Positions 1-11,240 are shown, counted from the first letter of the stretch. The stretch: DNA of 64,000 nt from Undaria pinnatifida (GCA_012845835.1 JABAKD010000014.1:10021701-10085700); one strand, 5' to 3'. Notes: generated from the sequence alone by a model not told the origin. Numbers and translations: made by a program.

Positions 1-1354
1 TCGTTTCAAGCACTAGCGGGCTGTGTGGGTGGAACACTTGGGAGGGAAGCGAGTGAGGGAAAAGTCTTTGTAGGACGTAGGGAGCAGCGAAGGGGTGGGG
101 ATGGATTCGCAGCTCAGGCATGCTGTTTGCTAGGGCAGGAGGGTTGGGGAGAAATATGGGAGAGACGAAGGGAAGGCGAGAGAGCGGGCGGGCGGGCGGG
201 CAGATTGGTCGAAGGGGCTGTTTTTCAGTAAGTTCTTCGTGGTTTCATTAGTGATTTTGTGTGCTCCTCCCGTACCCTGCTTTCGAAGCTGAAGGAGACT
301 TGCAGGTTAAGACCCTTCAGGCTCTTTCAGCTGTAGTTGAAACGTCATAGGGCGGAGAGGGCGTTCTAAGATGGGGTTCGAAGGATTGCGCAAGGGGGGG
401 GCGGGGGAATGGAGGAGGGAGGGGAGGGGGTGGTGGGCAAGAAGTTGGGTGGTCGGCCGGCGATTTTGTGGACTCTTGGTGGCTGGCGGTGTTCGCGTGT
501 TCGCGACGGCGATGGCGGCAGGCGGCATCAAAATAGGGGATTTGGCGAAGGAATAACATTGGCATTATACTCTACAAAACCTTGACGGCAAGATTTGTTT
601 TTCACTAGCCATCGATCGATCGTCTTCGAGCCCGTGTGCTCTCCATCTGCTTTGAGCGAACCCGCGCGCGCTGCTGACCTGGATGGCATTATTGCGATCG
701 ATCGGCTGGGAGCGATTCCACGCGTTCTATATGGCAAGGCTGGAAGCACTAAGGTAGACGGTGGTGCCTGCTGTGGCACGCCATGCGCATGTCGCGCAGG
801 GCTACAGCGTGAACCCTCCCGGCTGATTTCGCGTCTTTTGGCGAACGCCAGGCACCACCCGCCTCCGCCCCCCCCCCCGCCCCCTCTCCCCCCCCCCCTT
901 TTTTTCGCCTCCTCCCTAAACGCGCGCGTTGAGCTGACTTACGTTGGATATTTTTGGCGTGTCCGCTTCATAGTGAGCGGTGTCGTGGCCCAGCTGACGG
1001 TGTGCTATTAACGGTGCGCGTTCGTACGTACACGAGGGGGATCGTTGTTTGGCAATTGGTTTTATTCGTTTCGTTCGATGCGTTGTGCCCGGGCAAGGCA
1101 ACGAGAACCCTTTTTTGCTGCTCTTGTGCAGCCGGAGACCTTGAATTGACCGCGTTGGCCTTGCCCTCGGTGGGAGTTGATTCGCGGGATGTGTAGTAGC
1201 AGCAGGAGGAGGTGGAGACGAAAGCTGGCAAAAGGATGATGTGTTGAAATAGTTTCGATCGCGGCCGTTTTTTTGTGTGTTTTGCTTTTTTCGCTGCCAA
1301 GTTGGTTGGTTGAATGGAGGAGCTGGAAGGACTAACGTATATCAAACTATTTAT

Positions 1355-1428
1355 TGTTGGGGGACGGGGGGGGGGTTGGGGGGGGGGGGGGGGGATTAGG
1401 TCGGGGGGGGGGGGAGGGGGGGGGGGTA
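1355..1428. repeat. Interrupted poly-G tract
   Basis: Nearly pure G over about 70 bp with a few A/T/C interruptions. The composition is compatible with G-quadruplex formation. Exact lengths are error-prone in sequencing. Confidence 0.85.
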
Positions 1429-1570
1429 TGTTTTCGTTGGCGGTCCCCTTTGTCTTGTTGCTTTGGCGGGGCTTTGCATTTTGCTGCTGCGGCGGCGTAG
1501 CGACTTCGGGAAACGGCGGTTGCTACGAATTTTCTCGAGACTGTCGGAGCAAGGGGCACAAGGAGGAGGG

Positions 1571-1603
1571 AGGTGGGTGGGAGGTGGGTGGGAGGTGGGT
1601 GGG
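1571..1603 (+). repeat. 11-bp tandem repeat AGGTGGGTGGG x3
   Basis: Three consecutive copies of AGGTGGGTGGG, each with two GGG runs. It could form a G-quadruplex on the plus strand. No gene is attached to it. Confidence 0.85.
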
Positions 1604-2584
1604 TCGTTGGGTGACAGGACAGGGTTGCTGGAAATCGTTTGGCCAAAGAAGGAAGGGTTTTTTCAAATGGCTGTTTTTTTTTTGGTTTGCGATTGGCGTT
1701 TTTGTTCGTTGTTGCGAATCCACTCACCAATGACCGTGCAGACGGGATGGGATCTAAGGAGGGCTGCAAACAGAACACCTCCCATCGCGCCAGCGAAGTC
1801 CACAAGACGAAACAACGCACGATTGAATGAATGGAAGACATCGGTACGATGTGTCTCCTTTTTTCTGACCTTGCATGTTTCTTGCTGGCTTGTTTGTTTC
1901 TCTCTCATGTGTCTCGGCTGGTTGATGGCAAACTGTCTACATTTCACATATCAATACGCATAAAGGTGTAGCTGCGTTGGTTTTGTTGACGACACATTTG
2001 AAATTTGAATACATTGCTGGATTGCTGACTGGTGAAGACATACATGTGTTTTTCAAGCTTTCTACAGTAAGACTCCGAAAGAAGAGCTACCAGGTACGCC
2101 GTAAACACAATCTGCCCGACGTCGTTGCCGTTTACGTTACTTTATTTTTTTCGAGGGGCTTAGCCTCGAAACAGGTGTCCCCCAGTGTAGTGCTGTTACA
2201 CAAAAGTGCTTACGTGCGCGTTAAATCACAGAAGCTCCGACCTTACGCATCCGCCCTCACAAATTATCCCTGACGATTGCGCTTGGACCGCGACGACCGT
2301 CTGCAGCCGACACACACAACCATTCCGCCCAAGCGTTGGCCTTCTCGCCCCCCCTGTCCGCGTTGTACTACGTGACCCACCCCAACGCATGACCAACCGC
2401 TCGCTTCGATGATGCTGCACTCGCTCCTCGTTATCAACAATCTGCACGGAACTTTCTTGAAAGACCATCGATTGAAACAAGGGCGGGTTCAACGACCAGC
2501 GCCGCATTGTCGAGGCCAGTGCTCTCTGCTGATCCTACGGAAGGTAGGGGCTGGCGGTTACGGGGAAACCAGCCTGATGTGATG

Positions 2585-2605
2585 GTAGTGTAGTGTAGTG
2601 TAGTG
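2585..2605 (+). repeat. (TAGTG)n short tandem repeat
   Basis: Four consecutive copies of a TAGTG pentamer. Confidence 0.8.
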
Positions 2606-3746
2606 CTCCCAAACGCTGCTTACCACGGCAGTGTTTTTTAGCTGTTGGGAGGTGTTGCCGGTGTGGAAGCCGTACACGCAGAACTCATACGGGAGTCCAT
2701 TTAGTTGGGCTACTTCAAGGTTTTCGTGGCGATACATTCGAAACCGGATATCGACCAGCTGGCGTGCATCGTGTGCGCTGTACGTGTTTGCGTTGTACGC
2801 ATAATTTAACGTCCAGGTTCGCCACCAATACAAGGAGTTGCCCAGCAGGTGATGACGGTTCCCGTTGAAGGACGCCGGGCGTCATTCCACATTTCCTCTG
2901 GCTTATTTCCTGAACCTTGTTTTGTGTCAACGTCAAGGATACTTTCTTGTTGTTTTGTTTCTGTTTAACGAATTGTTGTCCTGCTTCTTTCAATGTGTTA
3001 TGCTAAGTCGTGTCCCGGGGGGAATGCAGAGTTGTCGGTGTGTCGGTGTTGGGGATGAGTTCTCCTCATGGGTTTTGGTGTCATTATTGATCTCTCCTTG
3101 GGCTCGTTGCCTAAAACAAGGCTTATGTCACGGATCGTGGACACCATGTCACGAATCGTGCCTACCTAGTGCAGTGAGGTCTGAAGTCAGGGCGAAACAG
3201 AAGAAGGATATCTATCAAGGCGAAGCAGATGAGGATATCTAGCCTACTAACATCGCAGGGTCCCCATGTGGGCTATGTCTGTAGCACGCCTCGGATATTC
3301 ATAATGACTGACCTCCGAAGGACCGATACGACCGAGTTCATTCAGAAGGCGCTTGTACGTTCCTCGGAGAAAGAGAGCAAGTCCCTTGTGCAGGTGCTCA
3401 AGATATGAAGCCTCCCAAGAGAGTAGTGTGTAAATGGTAACTTGATTGCTTATTCGCAGGGTTTACGAACGTGAACCCAAGGAATTGATTGTGTCTGGGT
3501 GGGGCAGCCACACCCGACTTAGGGAGGGGGTGTAAATGGCGCGGCCCCTACTATCACAAAAACGCCTCTGTCATAGTAACTCTAGAAATTGTCTCGGAAC
3601 CGAAACACTTGCTCTCAAATGAACGCAAACCGACAAAGAGAGCAGAGCATGGCAAGGCAGTGACGATGGGGGGTGTGCTGCCTGATCCCTCGCCGTCACT
3701 AACGTTATCGGCCATCTATGATGGCCTTGACGTGAGTGTGACATGT

Positions 3747-3997
3747 GACGCATGCTGCGGTAGAGGTAGCACTTTTTGGCTATTTTTTTCTGAAATGGGA
3801 CGGAGCTCCTCAACCCAAAATCGTCAGGAAGAGGCCATTTTTTTTTGCATGATTCTTGTTGTGTACCCAGGCCATGGGATGCTTTTCATCCGGTAGCAGT
3901 TTTGTTTTGCTCTACGGCAGTGCCTGGGAGAGGTCTTAAGCTCCCAAACTGAGGAACCTCGGAAAAAAAGTGGTGTACCTCTATCGTAGCACGCGTC
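3747..3997 (+). mobile_element. MITE-like element, family M, copy M1
   Basis: A 251-bp element with imperfect terminal inverted repeats. The left end begins GACGCATGCTGCGGTAGAGG, and the right end read in reverse begins GACGCGTGCTACGATAGAGG. Next to both ends lies a CACTTTTT / AAAAAGTG stretch. Inside is a conserved order: a GAGCTCCT block, a T-run, GTGTACCCAGGCCATGGGAT, a GGTAGCA block, then GAGGAACCTCGG. It has no coding capacity, so if mobile it would need a transposase supplied from elsewhere. No clear target-site duplication is visible at these ends. Related copies lie at 8,015, 10,447, 25,880, 32,311, 42,672, 56,690 and 61,158. Confidence 0.75.
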
Positions 3998-5487
3998 ATC
4001 TACCATTATTACCACCTGGTTTCACCCCGACCATGACAAGATGGTTTCACTGGTTTCAAGTCCTAGAATATCCGTATGTACGGAGAGCCTCCCATAACAT
4101 TAGGACACCCTGAATAGCCGTAGACGCAGATCGCATGGCAAACAAAGGGTGCCAACAAAACATCCAGAAATTGGAAAGGAGATCGATGATGCGGCTACCA
4201 TCGAAACAAACAAACGAAAACGATACTACGATAGATTCCCCTAAACCTCGTAATGAGGCTAAGACGCCTCATTGCAAAAGATACTACAGCCCTGTGATGT
4301 AGCTCACAATCGTGAGAGCTCGAGAAATAAAAGGTTATGTACCTAAGGTATACCAGTAGCAATCGGCCTACGAAAACACAAAGGGCGAGGCCACACTGAG
4401 CGTAAGGATGCGATGGGAAGCAAGAAAAAGGTATGGACGCCGAATCAATGTCAGAAGAGAAGAAAGGACACATTCACTTAGGATCTGACGCGCGGGGCCG
4501 AAGGGGCGGGTGCTCGGATCACTTCCCGATATAAAATGCCAAGAGAGAAACAACAAGGAACACTGCCTAAAAGAACGCCAGGGTCCGCAACGTTGGACAT
4601 GGAAGGCTGGCGCGGGGCCATCGGTTGGACAGATAAAGAGAAATATCCAATACACGAAGAAGGAGGCAAGCGTCGGGCAATTGGTCGAAAGGCAAACGAG
4701 AAAGAACCAGGGTGCTGAGATATAATGGAAGCAGGGGCCGTAATGTGGAATCCAGGAGGCTAGCGTAAGGCCTTTGGTCGAAGCGTAGACCGGGAAACCG
4801 AGGCTACCAAAACAAGCCGCGAGAACGAAAAAAAAGTACAACACCAAAACAGTGGCACATACAACACCGAAGGGAAGGTACTGCAGGAGTGGGATACGCC
4901 CGAAAGCTGAACGGGGGGAGCAACAGCAGGGCACCCTCTTAGAAGTACCTGGGTACATACAGTACCGGGAAAAGGACAAAAGAAGACGTACGTGGGGTGA
5001 GGTCACATGACCAAAGCAATACGCAACCAAGGACGAAACTGAAACGTCGACACAGACAGCAGAAAGGCGGAGGATACTATCAGAAGCCAGACAGAGAGAC
5101 TTCACGACACCTTGAGAGGCTATTTTTTAACGGGGACAATGCCAGCAAACGTAGCACGACTATTCAACCACATAACAAAAAGTAAGCAAAAAAAATGGCG
5201 TGGACAAGAAGATACTCGTGCAGCTCGAAGCAGCGCTGGAAGTGTCTAGCTCCAAGGAGAAGGTAGGGAACAGAGCAGACAACAATAAAAAAACTGTAGC
5301 TAGGTACCGTACGTCGGGAACACGGGGTCGATTACGTGGAGCAAACTCAAGATGATAACCGAGAAAACGAAGGGGGGAAAACAGAAAGTAAGTAGGCATG
5401 TCATGCCATCCATGGCGACGTACGGCAACGGTCCATGACAAGGGACCTTGGAATGCTAACTTGAAGAAAACGAGAAACACTACAGAC
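3998..5487. other. Purine-rich repeat-derived DNA, no gene
   Basis: The plus strand is A/G rich with degenerate internal repetition: segments containing GGGGCC, ACCGGG and AAGGCTGGCG recur every 100 bp or so. The long minus-strand open frame at 4,368-5,105 is Cys/Phe/Leu rich with no domain and mirrors this bias, so it is not called as a gene. Confidence 0.5.
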
Positions 5488-6191
5488 AGGCTGGTTCACG
5501 TTAAAATCCCAAAATATATCCCGCAGAGATTGTCCACGTCGTTTTTTTTTATTCAGACCGTGAAATTTTGAACACGTCTTCTATTCTATAATATGCCCTT
5601 GCAAAGACCTCACCCGATGTTTTTTTAAATTTTTTATCTTGCCTGATTTTTGGTCGGTCAAGATTTTTCGGAAAATATAAATGCGGACCACCTTAGACCT
5701 AAAAACTTCGGCGAAAAAATAAAAAAGTAAACCTCAGGAAGTGAAACCTCAGGATGGGCATGTAGAACGCGTGCGCAATTTTTCAGGGTTTATCTAAAAA
5801 AAAAACCGCGTGTGGATATTTGGACTTTAGTGCGTAGAAATGAGTAAGATACGATGGTTCCTTAAAATGACTTGGTTTTAGGGAGGGATCCAGTTTTTTC
5901 GCTAGATTACGCTTAATGTTGTACACAGGCAGGTCAGATCTTCAACTTTTTGCGACTTTTTGCGCGAAAACTCTACAGACATGCCCTGGAGAATCGGATC
6001 GTGCAAAATGCGGCGCAATTTTTTTTTCGCCCTCGTTGGGAAAAAAAGGTCTGTCTGAATATTAAATTAGCGAACAATTTGAAGGCCTGTCATTTTTCTA
6101 TCTATACGAGTTTCGCTCCTAGAGACAGCCTGAAGCCGTTAAAAAACAACCAGCCATGTCACCCTCTTACACTGGTCATGGGGGTCAGTAG

Positions 6192-6967
6192 TGTTATGAG
6201 GCTTAGTTGGGGTAAGCTATTGGTTAACCAGTTGCAAGTGCTCAAACGGACTAATACCCCACTAATTACCTTAACAAATGGCGTCGTCGACAGACCATGG
6301 GTTTTTTGGGTCGTGGGTTTGATCCCCACCATCCACAATAATAATAAACTTTGCAGGTTTTCCCCATACCATGTCGAACTTGAAAAATACTTTCCCTGGT
6401 ACCCCAGGGAATGAAACGGCTTGGATAATTGACAGGTCCGCCCGTGTATCCGGCCGACCTGGTATCCCGCCGTTTCAGGGGGGAAGAGTGTTATAAGCTT
6501 AGTTGGGGTAAGCTATTGCTTAACCTTTTGCAAGTCAAGTGGTCAAACGGACTGATACCCCATTAATTCCTTAACAAATATCGTGAGTGTTATAAGGCTT
6601 AGTTTGGGTAAGCTAAGGGTTAACCTTTTTCAAGTGGTCAAACGGACTAATACCCCATTAATTCCTTGAAAAATGGCGTCGTCGACAGACCATGGGTTTC
6701 TGGGTCGTGGGTTCGATCCCCACCATCCACAATAATAAACTTTTCAGATTTTCCCCAACCATGTCGAACTTGATAAATACTCTCCCGGGTATACCCAGGA
6801 AATGAAACCGCTTGGATAAATAACAGGTCCGCCCGTATATCCGGCCGACCTGATATCCCGCCGTTTCAGGGGGGGAGAGTGTTATAAGGCTTAGTTGGGG
6901 TAAGCTATCGGTCAACCTTTTGCAAGTGGTCAAACGGACTAATACCCCACTACTAAGTTCTTTTACA
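6192..6967 (+). mobile_element. Tandem TRIM-type miniature LTR retroelement array
   Basis: Four short LTRs lie at 6,192-6,276, 6,489-6,576, 6,588-6,671 and 6,880-6,967. Each starts TGTTATAAGG or a close variant, and the first two end CCTTAACA (TGTTA...TAACA). The third and fourth have diverged 3' ends. Two internal regions of about 200 bp follow LTRs 1 and 3. They start with a TGG-led primer-binding-site candidate (6,279 and 6,674) and end in a polypurine tract (CAGGGGGGGAGAG type) just before the next LTR. LTR2 and LTR3 are separated by only 11 bp that resemble the start of an internal region. There is no coding capacity. GTAG occurs on both sides (6,188-6,191 and 6,968-6,971), consistent with one target-site duplication around the whole array. 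Terminal-repeat retrotransposons in miniature are known to form such arrays. Confidence 0.8.
6279..6337 (+). other. tRNA-3'-half-like segment in the TRIM internal region
   Basis: GTGGGTTTGATCCCCAC folds as a T-arm (5-bp stem, 7-nt loop), and the second copy at about 6,674-6,731 has GGGTTCGATCCC, a near-perfect RNA polymerase III B box. It is followed by CATCCACA, which looks like an acceptor 3' strand. No matching acceptor 5' strand or D-arm lies directly upstream, so this is not a functional tRNA gene. It may be a captured tRNA fragment. Confidence 0.55.
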
Positions 6968-7030
6968 GTAGGATACCAAACATTCACCCTTTGACTTGAT
7001 ATTGCGAGCGGCATTCGTGGGGGAGATGTT

Positions 7031-8014
7031 TTTTTTTTTTTTGCTCAAAGCAACCTACCTGTAGGTACGTAGCAAATAAGTCATTCTTCGTAGTAAGGCG
7101 AGTTCGTCGAAAACACATTCAACATGAAAGGGGGTCATGAGGAAAGGACGTATCTATATGGATGGGCTGCTAAGCCAAACTGTGGGGTCAAAACGTAGGA
7201 GGACCCATGCGACCTGTCCCCCAATAAGGCAAGATAAAATCGGGGACCAAGAGCAGACGGTCTGTGGGCTGCACAGCCAAGGCGGCCTCTATGGGCTGCC
7301 CGCTCGTGACGGGCTGCAAATCCAGGACAGAGACCGGGGTCTTCGAACCCTAGCAGCAGGTATCCCGAAAAATGTAAGAAAAAAATGACCAAGAACAGCG
7401 AAACCTGTTAGCTTCAAAGCCAGGATGGAGGTCAGTGTTGTTGGACCCCAGGGGCAGGGGTGCCGAAAGGAAGTAAGAAAGGGGCTAGTCGAGAGGAACA
7501 AGACCTGTTGGCTACAAGGTCAGGAAGGAGGTCGGTACTGCTGGACCATTGGGGTATATACGCCGCAAAATGGGAAGTAAAACTGGTCCAGGGGAACACG
7601 CCAGTCGGCTACAAAGAAAGCTAGAACGGAGCCCGACAGCGACGCGCTCGTGGGGTCAGGTACAACGGAACAGCAAGGAAATAAAGGCCAAACAGAACCG
7701 AAAAATGAGCTGGAAAGCCAGCAGCACGGGACCGCTAACTAACGTGGGACCAACGGGGGCTCTCAACGTGAAGCCAGTGATAGACAGCGTGCGATCTCAC
7801 CACGGCAGCAATAATAGCTGGAATTCCCCACTGCTAAAAGTAGCTGGGGCTAAGGTGCAACGAAGATATTCGTGGGCAGACAAGTACTCGGTCGAGAAGA
7901 AGCAAGGAAAGAGACAACGAAAGGAAGAAGAACTCATCATGCCTGTGCGAAAACGAAGATAAACAACGCGGGAAACATCTATGTTGCCGCCAAGCGCATG
8001 GGAGGAGGTGGAAA
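7031..8014. other. Spacer between inverted-repeat arms
   Basis: Purine-rich spacer. No gene is supported. It contains a degenerate tandem repeat (separate entry) and simple A-rich sequence. Confidence 0.5.
7390..7660 (+). repeat. Degenerate ~97-bp tandem repeat
   Basis: Segments of the form ACCTGTTAGCTTCAAAGCCA recur at about 7,405, 7,502 and 7,600. Each is followed by AGGAGGTCGGT-like and GGACC-like blocks. About three diverged copies. Confidence 0.55.
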
Positions 8015-8273
8015 CACGCGTGCTACGATAGAGGTCGGTAGCCCGTTTCGTGTGAAAATTGTGTCTAAATGCCGGGGCTCCTTAATTAACCCCAAATCGT
8101 CGGAAACAGTCCATTTTTTTTTGCCTGGTTCTCGTCGTGTACCTAGGGCACGGGGTTGTTGGTCCGGTAGCACCTAATTTTTCTTTTCCTCATCAGTTTC
8201 TGGGAGAGCTATTGAGCTCCCAAAATCGAGGAACCTCAGAAAAAAGTGGTGCACCTCCCGTCGAAACGAGACC
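8015..8273 (+). mobile_element. MITE-like element, family M, copy M2
   Basis: The left end ACGCGTGCTACGATAGAGG matches the family terminal repeat. The right end has GAGGAACCTCAG then AAAGTGGTGCACCTC, with the last bases diverged. The internal order is as in M1, including GTGTACCTAGGGCACGGGGT. It lies about 40 bp from the right arm of the inverted repeat, the same neighbour as copy M8. Confidence 0.7.
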
Positions 8274-8309
8274 ATGCATGGAAGATCATACAGGCTCGTT
8301 CAACTAAAA

Positions 8310-9153
8310 ATACACTAACATTCCCTCTCCCACAAATTTAAATGCCGCTTTGCAATATCTAGTAGTAGTGTCAAAATGTGAATATTTGGTTCATCATACT
8401 GACCCCCATGACCAGTGAGTGTAAGAGGGTGACATGGTGACATGGCCACTTTTGTTTTTAACGGCCTCGGGCACTCTCTGGGGGGGCGCAACTCATATTG
8501 ACCAATGACAGGCCTTCCATTTTTTCAATAACATATTCAGGCTTTTTCCAAGCGGGGGCGAAAAAAAAGTTGCGCCGCGTTTTGCACGATCCGGTGGGAC
8601 GTACTCCAAGGCAGGCCTGTAGATTATCTCGCGCAAGAATTCGAAGATGTTACCTGCCTGTGTTCGACATTTAAATTAGGCAGAAAAAAATCGAAGATCT
8701 GACCTGCCTGTCTGTGTTGAACATTATAATAATAAGCGTAAACTAGCGAAAAAACTGGATCCCACACTAAAACCAAGTAATTTGAAGGAAATAACGTATC
8801 TTACTCATTTCAAGGCACAACAGTCCAATTGTCCCACACGTCGTTGGTGAGAGATGGACCCTAATATTTTGCACATGCCCATCTCGAGGCATGATCTCCG
8901 GGTTTCTTTTTTTTGTGTTTTTTTTGCCGAAAGTATTTGGGCTAAGGTGGTCCACATTTTCCGAAAAATCTTAACTGACGAAAAATCAGAACCCCCCCCC
9001 CCCCCCCCCCCCGACCTGTCAGGTAGGTGAGGTCTTCGCAGATCCTAAGGGCGATAGAAGATGCGTGCAAAATTTCACGGTCTGAATCGAAATAAACGGC
9101 GTGGATATTCGCCGGGGAATACATTTGGGTTTTTTAACGTGAACCAGCATGTA
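8310..9153 (-). repeat. Right arm of large imperfect inverted repeat (family X)
   Basis: Reverse complement of the 5,488-7,030 arm, without the TRIM array. It carries the uninterrupted target sequence CATACTGACCCCCATGACCA where the left arm has the insertion. A C-run of about 20 bp lies at 8,993-9,012. It ends GTTAACGTGAACCAGC-like, mirroring the left edge. Confidence 0.8.
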
Positions 9154-10446
9154 GCATGGTATGAAAACACCATGGTTCGTCCGTATGCACGAAGCGCGGG
9201 CAGACTACACGGGCGGTAGAAGGTGGAAGTAAACCCACAAAGACGAACACTCGTCGTGTCGTACAAAAAAAGGAGAACGGCTTTGTTTGTCACAAGTTCA
9301 TATTCAAGCGGAAGTCGCCATGATGATCACCGAAAAACGAACACTTAATAATAATGCCATCTCTTGAATACGGCAAGAAGACAGAAGGCATACTCTACTA
9401 CGTACGTTTGTTAAAACGTGTTGGGAGACACAGCGAACGGTAGGCAGGCGTGGAGGGGCTACTTGGAGAGCCACGGAGCGATAACACTGTGGTGACTATA
9501 CAGATACCTAGGTAGAACTGTTTTGAGACAGTAGGGTCCAAAGCTAATATGTATGCGCACTAGGCGTTCACGAACAAATCCTCCCAGAAAGAAAGCGGAG
9601 AAGGCTACTACAACAGTCGATAGCTGCTGCGCACAACTATTATGAATAGCGTGCCCAGAAAAACGAGAAACACCAATAATACCTGCGTCGCATGAGCGCG
9701 AAAGCGGGAGGGTATACGTTCCGAACATGCACGCACTGCAGAGGCGGGAGGGTATACGTTCCCATCCGGCACACTGTTAAGGGGGCAGAAGCAGAGATAG
9801 AAAAGCCACGACACAAACGTGCCAACCTATACCGTGAGAACGGGTAAAATAGGGTAATGACTCGACGGCGGACCCAGAAATGCTTTGAAACGGCAAGCAC
9901 AGGCGATATTTCGATTGAGAAATAATCGGACGAAACTGTTGCGATGTCGCGGGCTGATACCATAAGCCGGACTGAGGGGCGGGGGGCATCAACTAGCAAC
10001 GAATGACTTTACAAATGCTAGTACGGTGCAATCGAAGTTCAGGCTAAGATCAGGCGAACGAACTGCCACGGTTTCGCGGACTGATACTACAAGGAAGCCT
10101 AGAGGGGGGGTCGTCACCAAACGCCGGACCCGAAAATACTAGCAAAAGGTGATATCGTCAAACTCATGGAATGTGGCCTACTTTGGAGTCATTCTTACTG
10201 GAAGCTAAGGAATGTGGCCTACTATGGAGTCATTCTTACTGGAAGCTAAGGTACGAAAAACCGGGGCATACATGAAAGCGCATGGATGCCCAACCGAGAA
10301 GAGAGGACTTGTGCAGAGAGATAGGACGGAAAAAAGGTGGACAGCACGCCTCAATAAGAACTAAAACAACGGAAGGGCCAAGGCATATATATATATATAT
10401 ATACCACGGCGGTAAGAAGACAAGGCAACGTCTGAAGACGCGGGGC
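9154..10446. other. Repeat-derived DNA without supported gene
   Basis: Purine-rich, like 4.0-5.5 kb. It contains the direct repeat GCGGGAGGGTATACGTTCC twice (near 9,704 and 9,741), a 41-bp tandem repeat and an (AT)n tract at 10,386-10,402. The minus-strand frames at 9,459-9,999 are Ser/Phe/Arg-rich shadows. Confidence 0.5.
10168..10249 (+). repeat. 41-bp tandem repeat x2
   Basis: Two adjacent copies of a 41-bp unit (GGAATGTGGCCTACTTTGG...) with one clear difference (CTTTGG versus CTATGG). The near identity suggests a recent duplication. Confidence 0.9.
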
Positions 10447-10712
10447 ACGATAACATACGATAGAGGTAGCACTTTTTCACTATTGTTTTTTGTGAATGAC
10501 GGGGCTCCTTAACCTATAAAAAATATCGCCGGAATTTCATTATAATATAGTGTTGCCATATTTTTCGTCGTATGTACAAAGGCCGTGGGATCGTTAATCG
10601 GGTAGATTTTTTTAACTTTCTCCAAATCAGTTTGTTTGTTGAGGAACAGAGCTCCCCAAGCGAAGATTCTTAAAAGAGAAATGGTGGACGGCTACCGTAC
10701 GTAGCATGCGTC
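10447..10712 (+). mobile_element. MITE-like element, family M, copy M3
   Basis: The left end contains ACGATAGAGGTAGCACTTTTT and the right end contains CCGTACGTAGCATGCGTC. Internal GGGGCTCCTTAAC and GCCGTGGGATCGTTAATCGG blocks match M1 and M4. The first ten bases of the left end are diverged. Confidence 0.65.
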
Positions 10713-11240
10713 TCAAGCCAGAACCTATGGCGTACGGGGCGCAGAAAACAGAGGAAGAGCCGAGCAGATACACCACAGCGGGTTTGAAGAAATATGCGAC
10801 GCCTCAATAAGCACCTATGACGTACGTAGTACAGAAATCATGGGGAAGGACAAAACAAACATACCACGGCGGTTTCGCGGGCTGCTAAAGAAGTAAAGCC
10901 CAACCGACGGGGAGAAGACAAAATCACGGCAGGTGTGTGGCCAAGTTACGAAAACGGGGCAGGCTAAACCGGCTGCAACAAGGACACGAACCATTACAAA
11001 AATTCGGCCTGGTTGTGAAAATGGAGCGAGCTCAACCAATAGGTGGAAGGCTAGAGTCGCACATCGATACAAACAAAAATATGCGTGCTGGTCAAAAATG
11101 GCGCAAATCGAAAAAGCCACAGCAAACAAGAGGCACCTTGAATTTAACCGAACAACGAAGCAAAAAAACAAAAACATTAAGCACACAAAACGGAAAGGTC
11201 ATCAAGCATATTTAGGGGGAGGGGGAGCAGCACAAAAGGG
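10713..11240. other. A-rich repeat-derived DNA
   Basis: No gene supported. Tandem echoes of ACGTACGTAG...CATGCGTC and TAAGCACCTATGACGTACG occur near 10,700-10,830. Confidence 0.45.

Larger units (their letters stand above)
1..3746. other. G-rich low-complexity intergenic DNA
   Basis: No supported gene. The stretch has (GGGC)n at 183-201, a C-run near 867-900, long G-runs at 1355-1428 and short purine-rich tracts. Open frames here are Gly/Arg-rich on one strand and Pro/Ser-rich on the other, as expected from G/C skew. From about 1,700 to 3,700 the composition is more balanced, but no frame shows recognisable protein motifs. Confidence 0.6.
5488..7030 (+). repeat. Left arm of large imperfect inverted repeat (family X)
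   Basis: Read forward, this arm matches the reverse complement of 8,310-9,153. It starts with GGCTGGTTCACGTTAAAA and shares CAGACCGTGAAATTTTG, GAAGACCTCACC-like, TTGGTTTTA, GGATCCAGTTTTTTCGCTAG and CATGGGGGTCAGTA segments with it in the same order. Similarity stops sharply at the outer edges (about 5,488 and 9,153). Without the nested TRIM array the arm is about 770 bp. A third copy is at 43,015-43,465. Confidence 0.8.

Noticed and set aside
1347-1841. Pro-rich minus-strand ORF
   Set aside because: Encoded by the poly-G tract and the AGGTGGGTGGG repeat.
4368-5105. 245-codon minus-strand ORF with hydrophobic Cys/Phe-rich product
   Set aside because: Composition follows directly from the purine-rich plus strand. 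It is internally repetitive, with no topology or motif typical of a membrane protein family.
6674-6731. tRNA gene call on the GGGTTCGATCCC-containing segment
   Set aside because: Only the T-arm and acceptor 3' strand are convincing. There is no acceptor 5' strand or D-arm in place, and the segment repeats within the TRIM array.
10386-10402. (AT)n as a regulatory or origin element
   Set aside because: Simple microsatellite with no supporting context.
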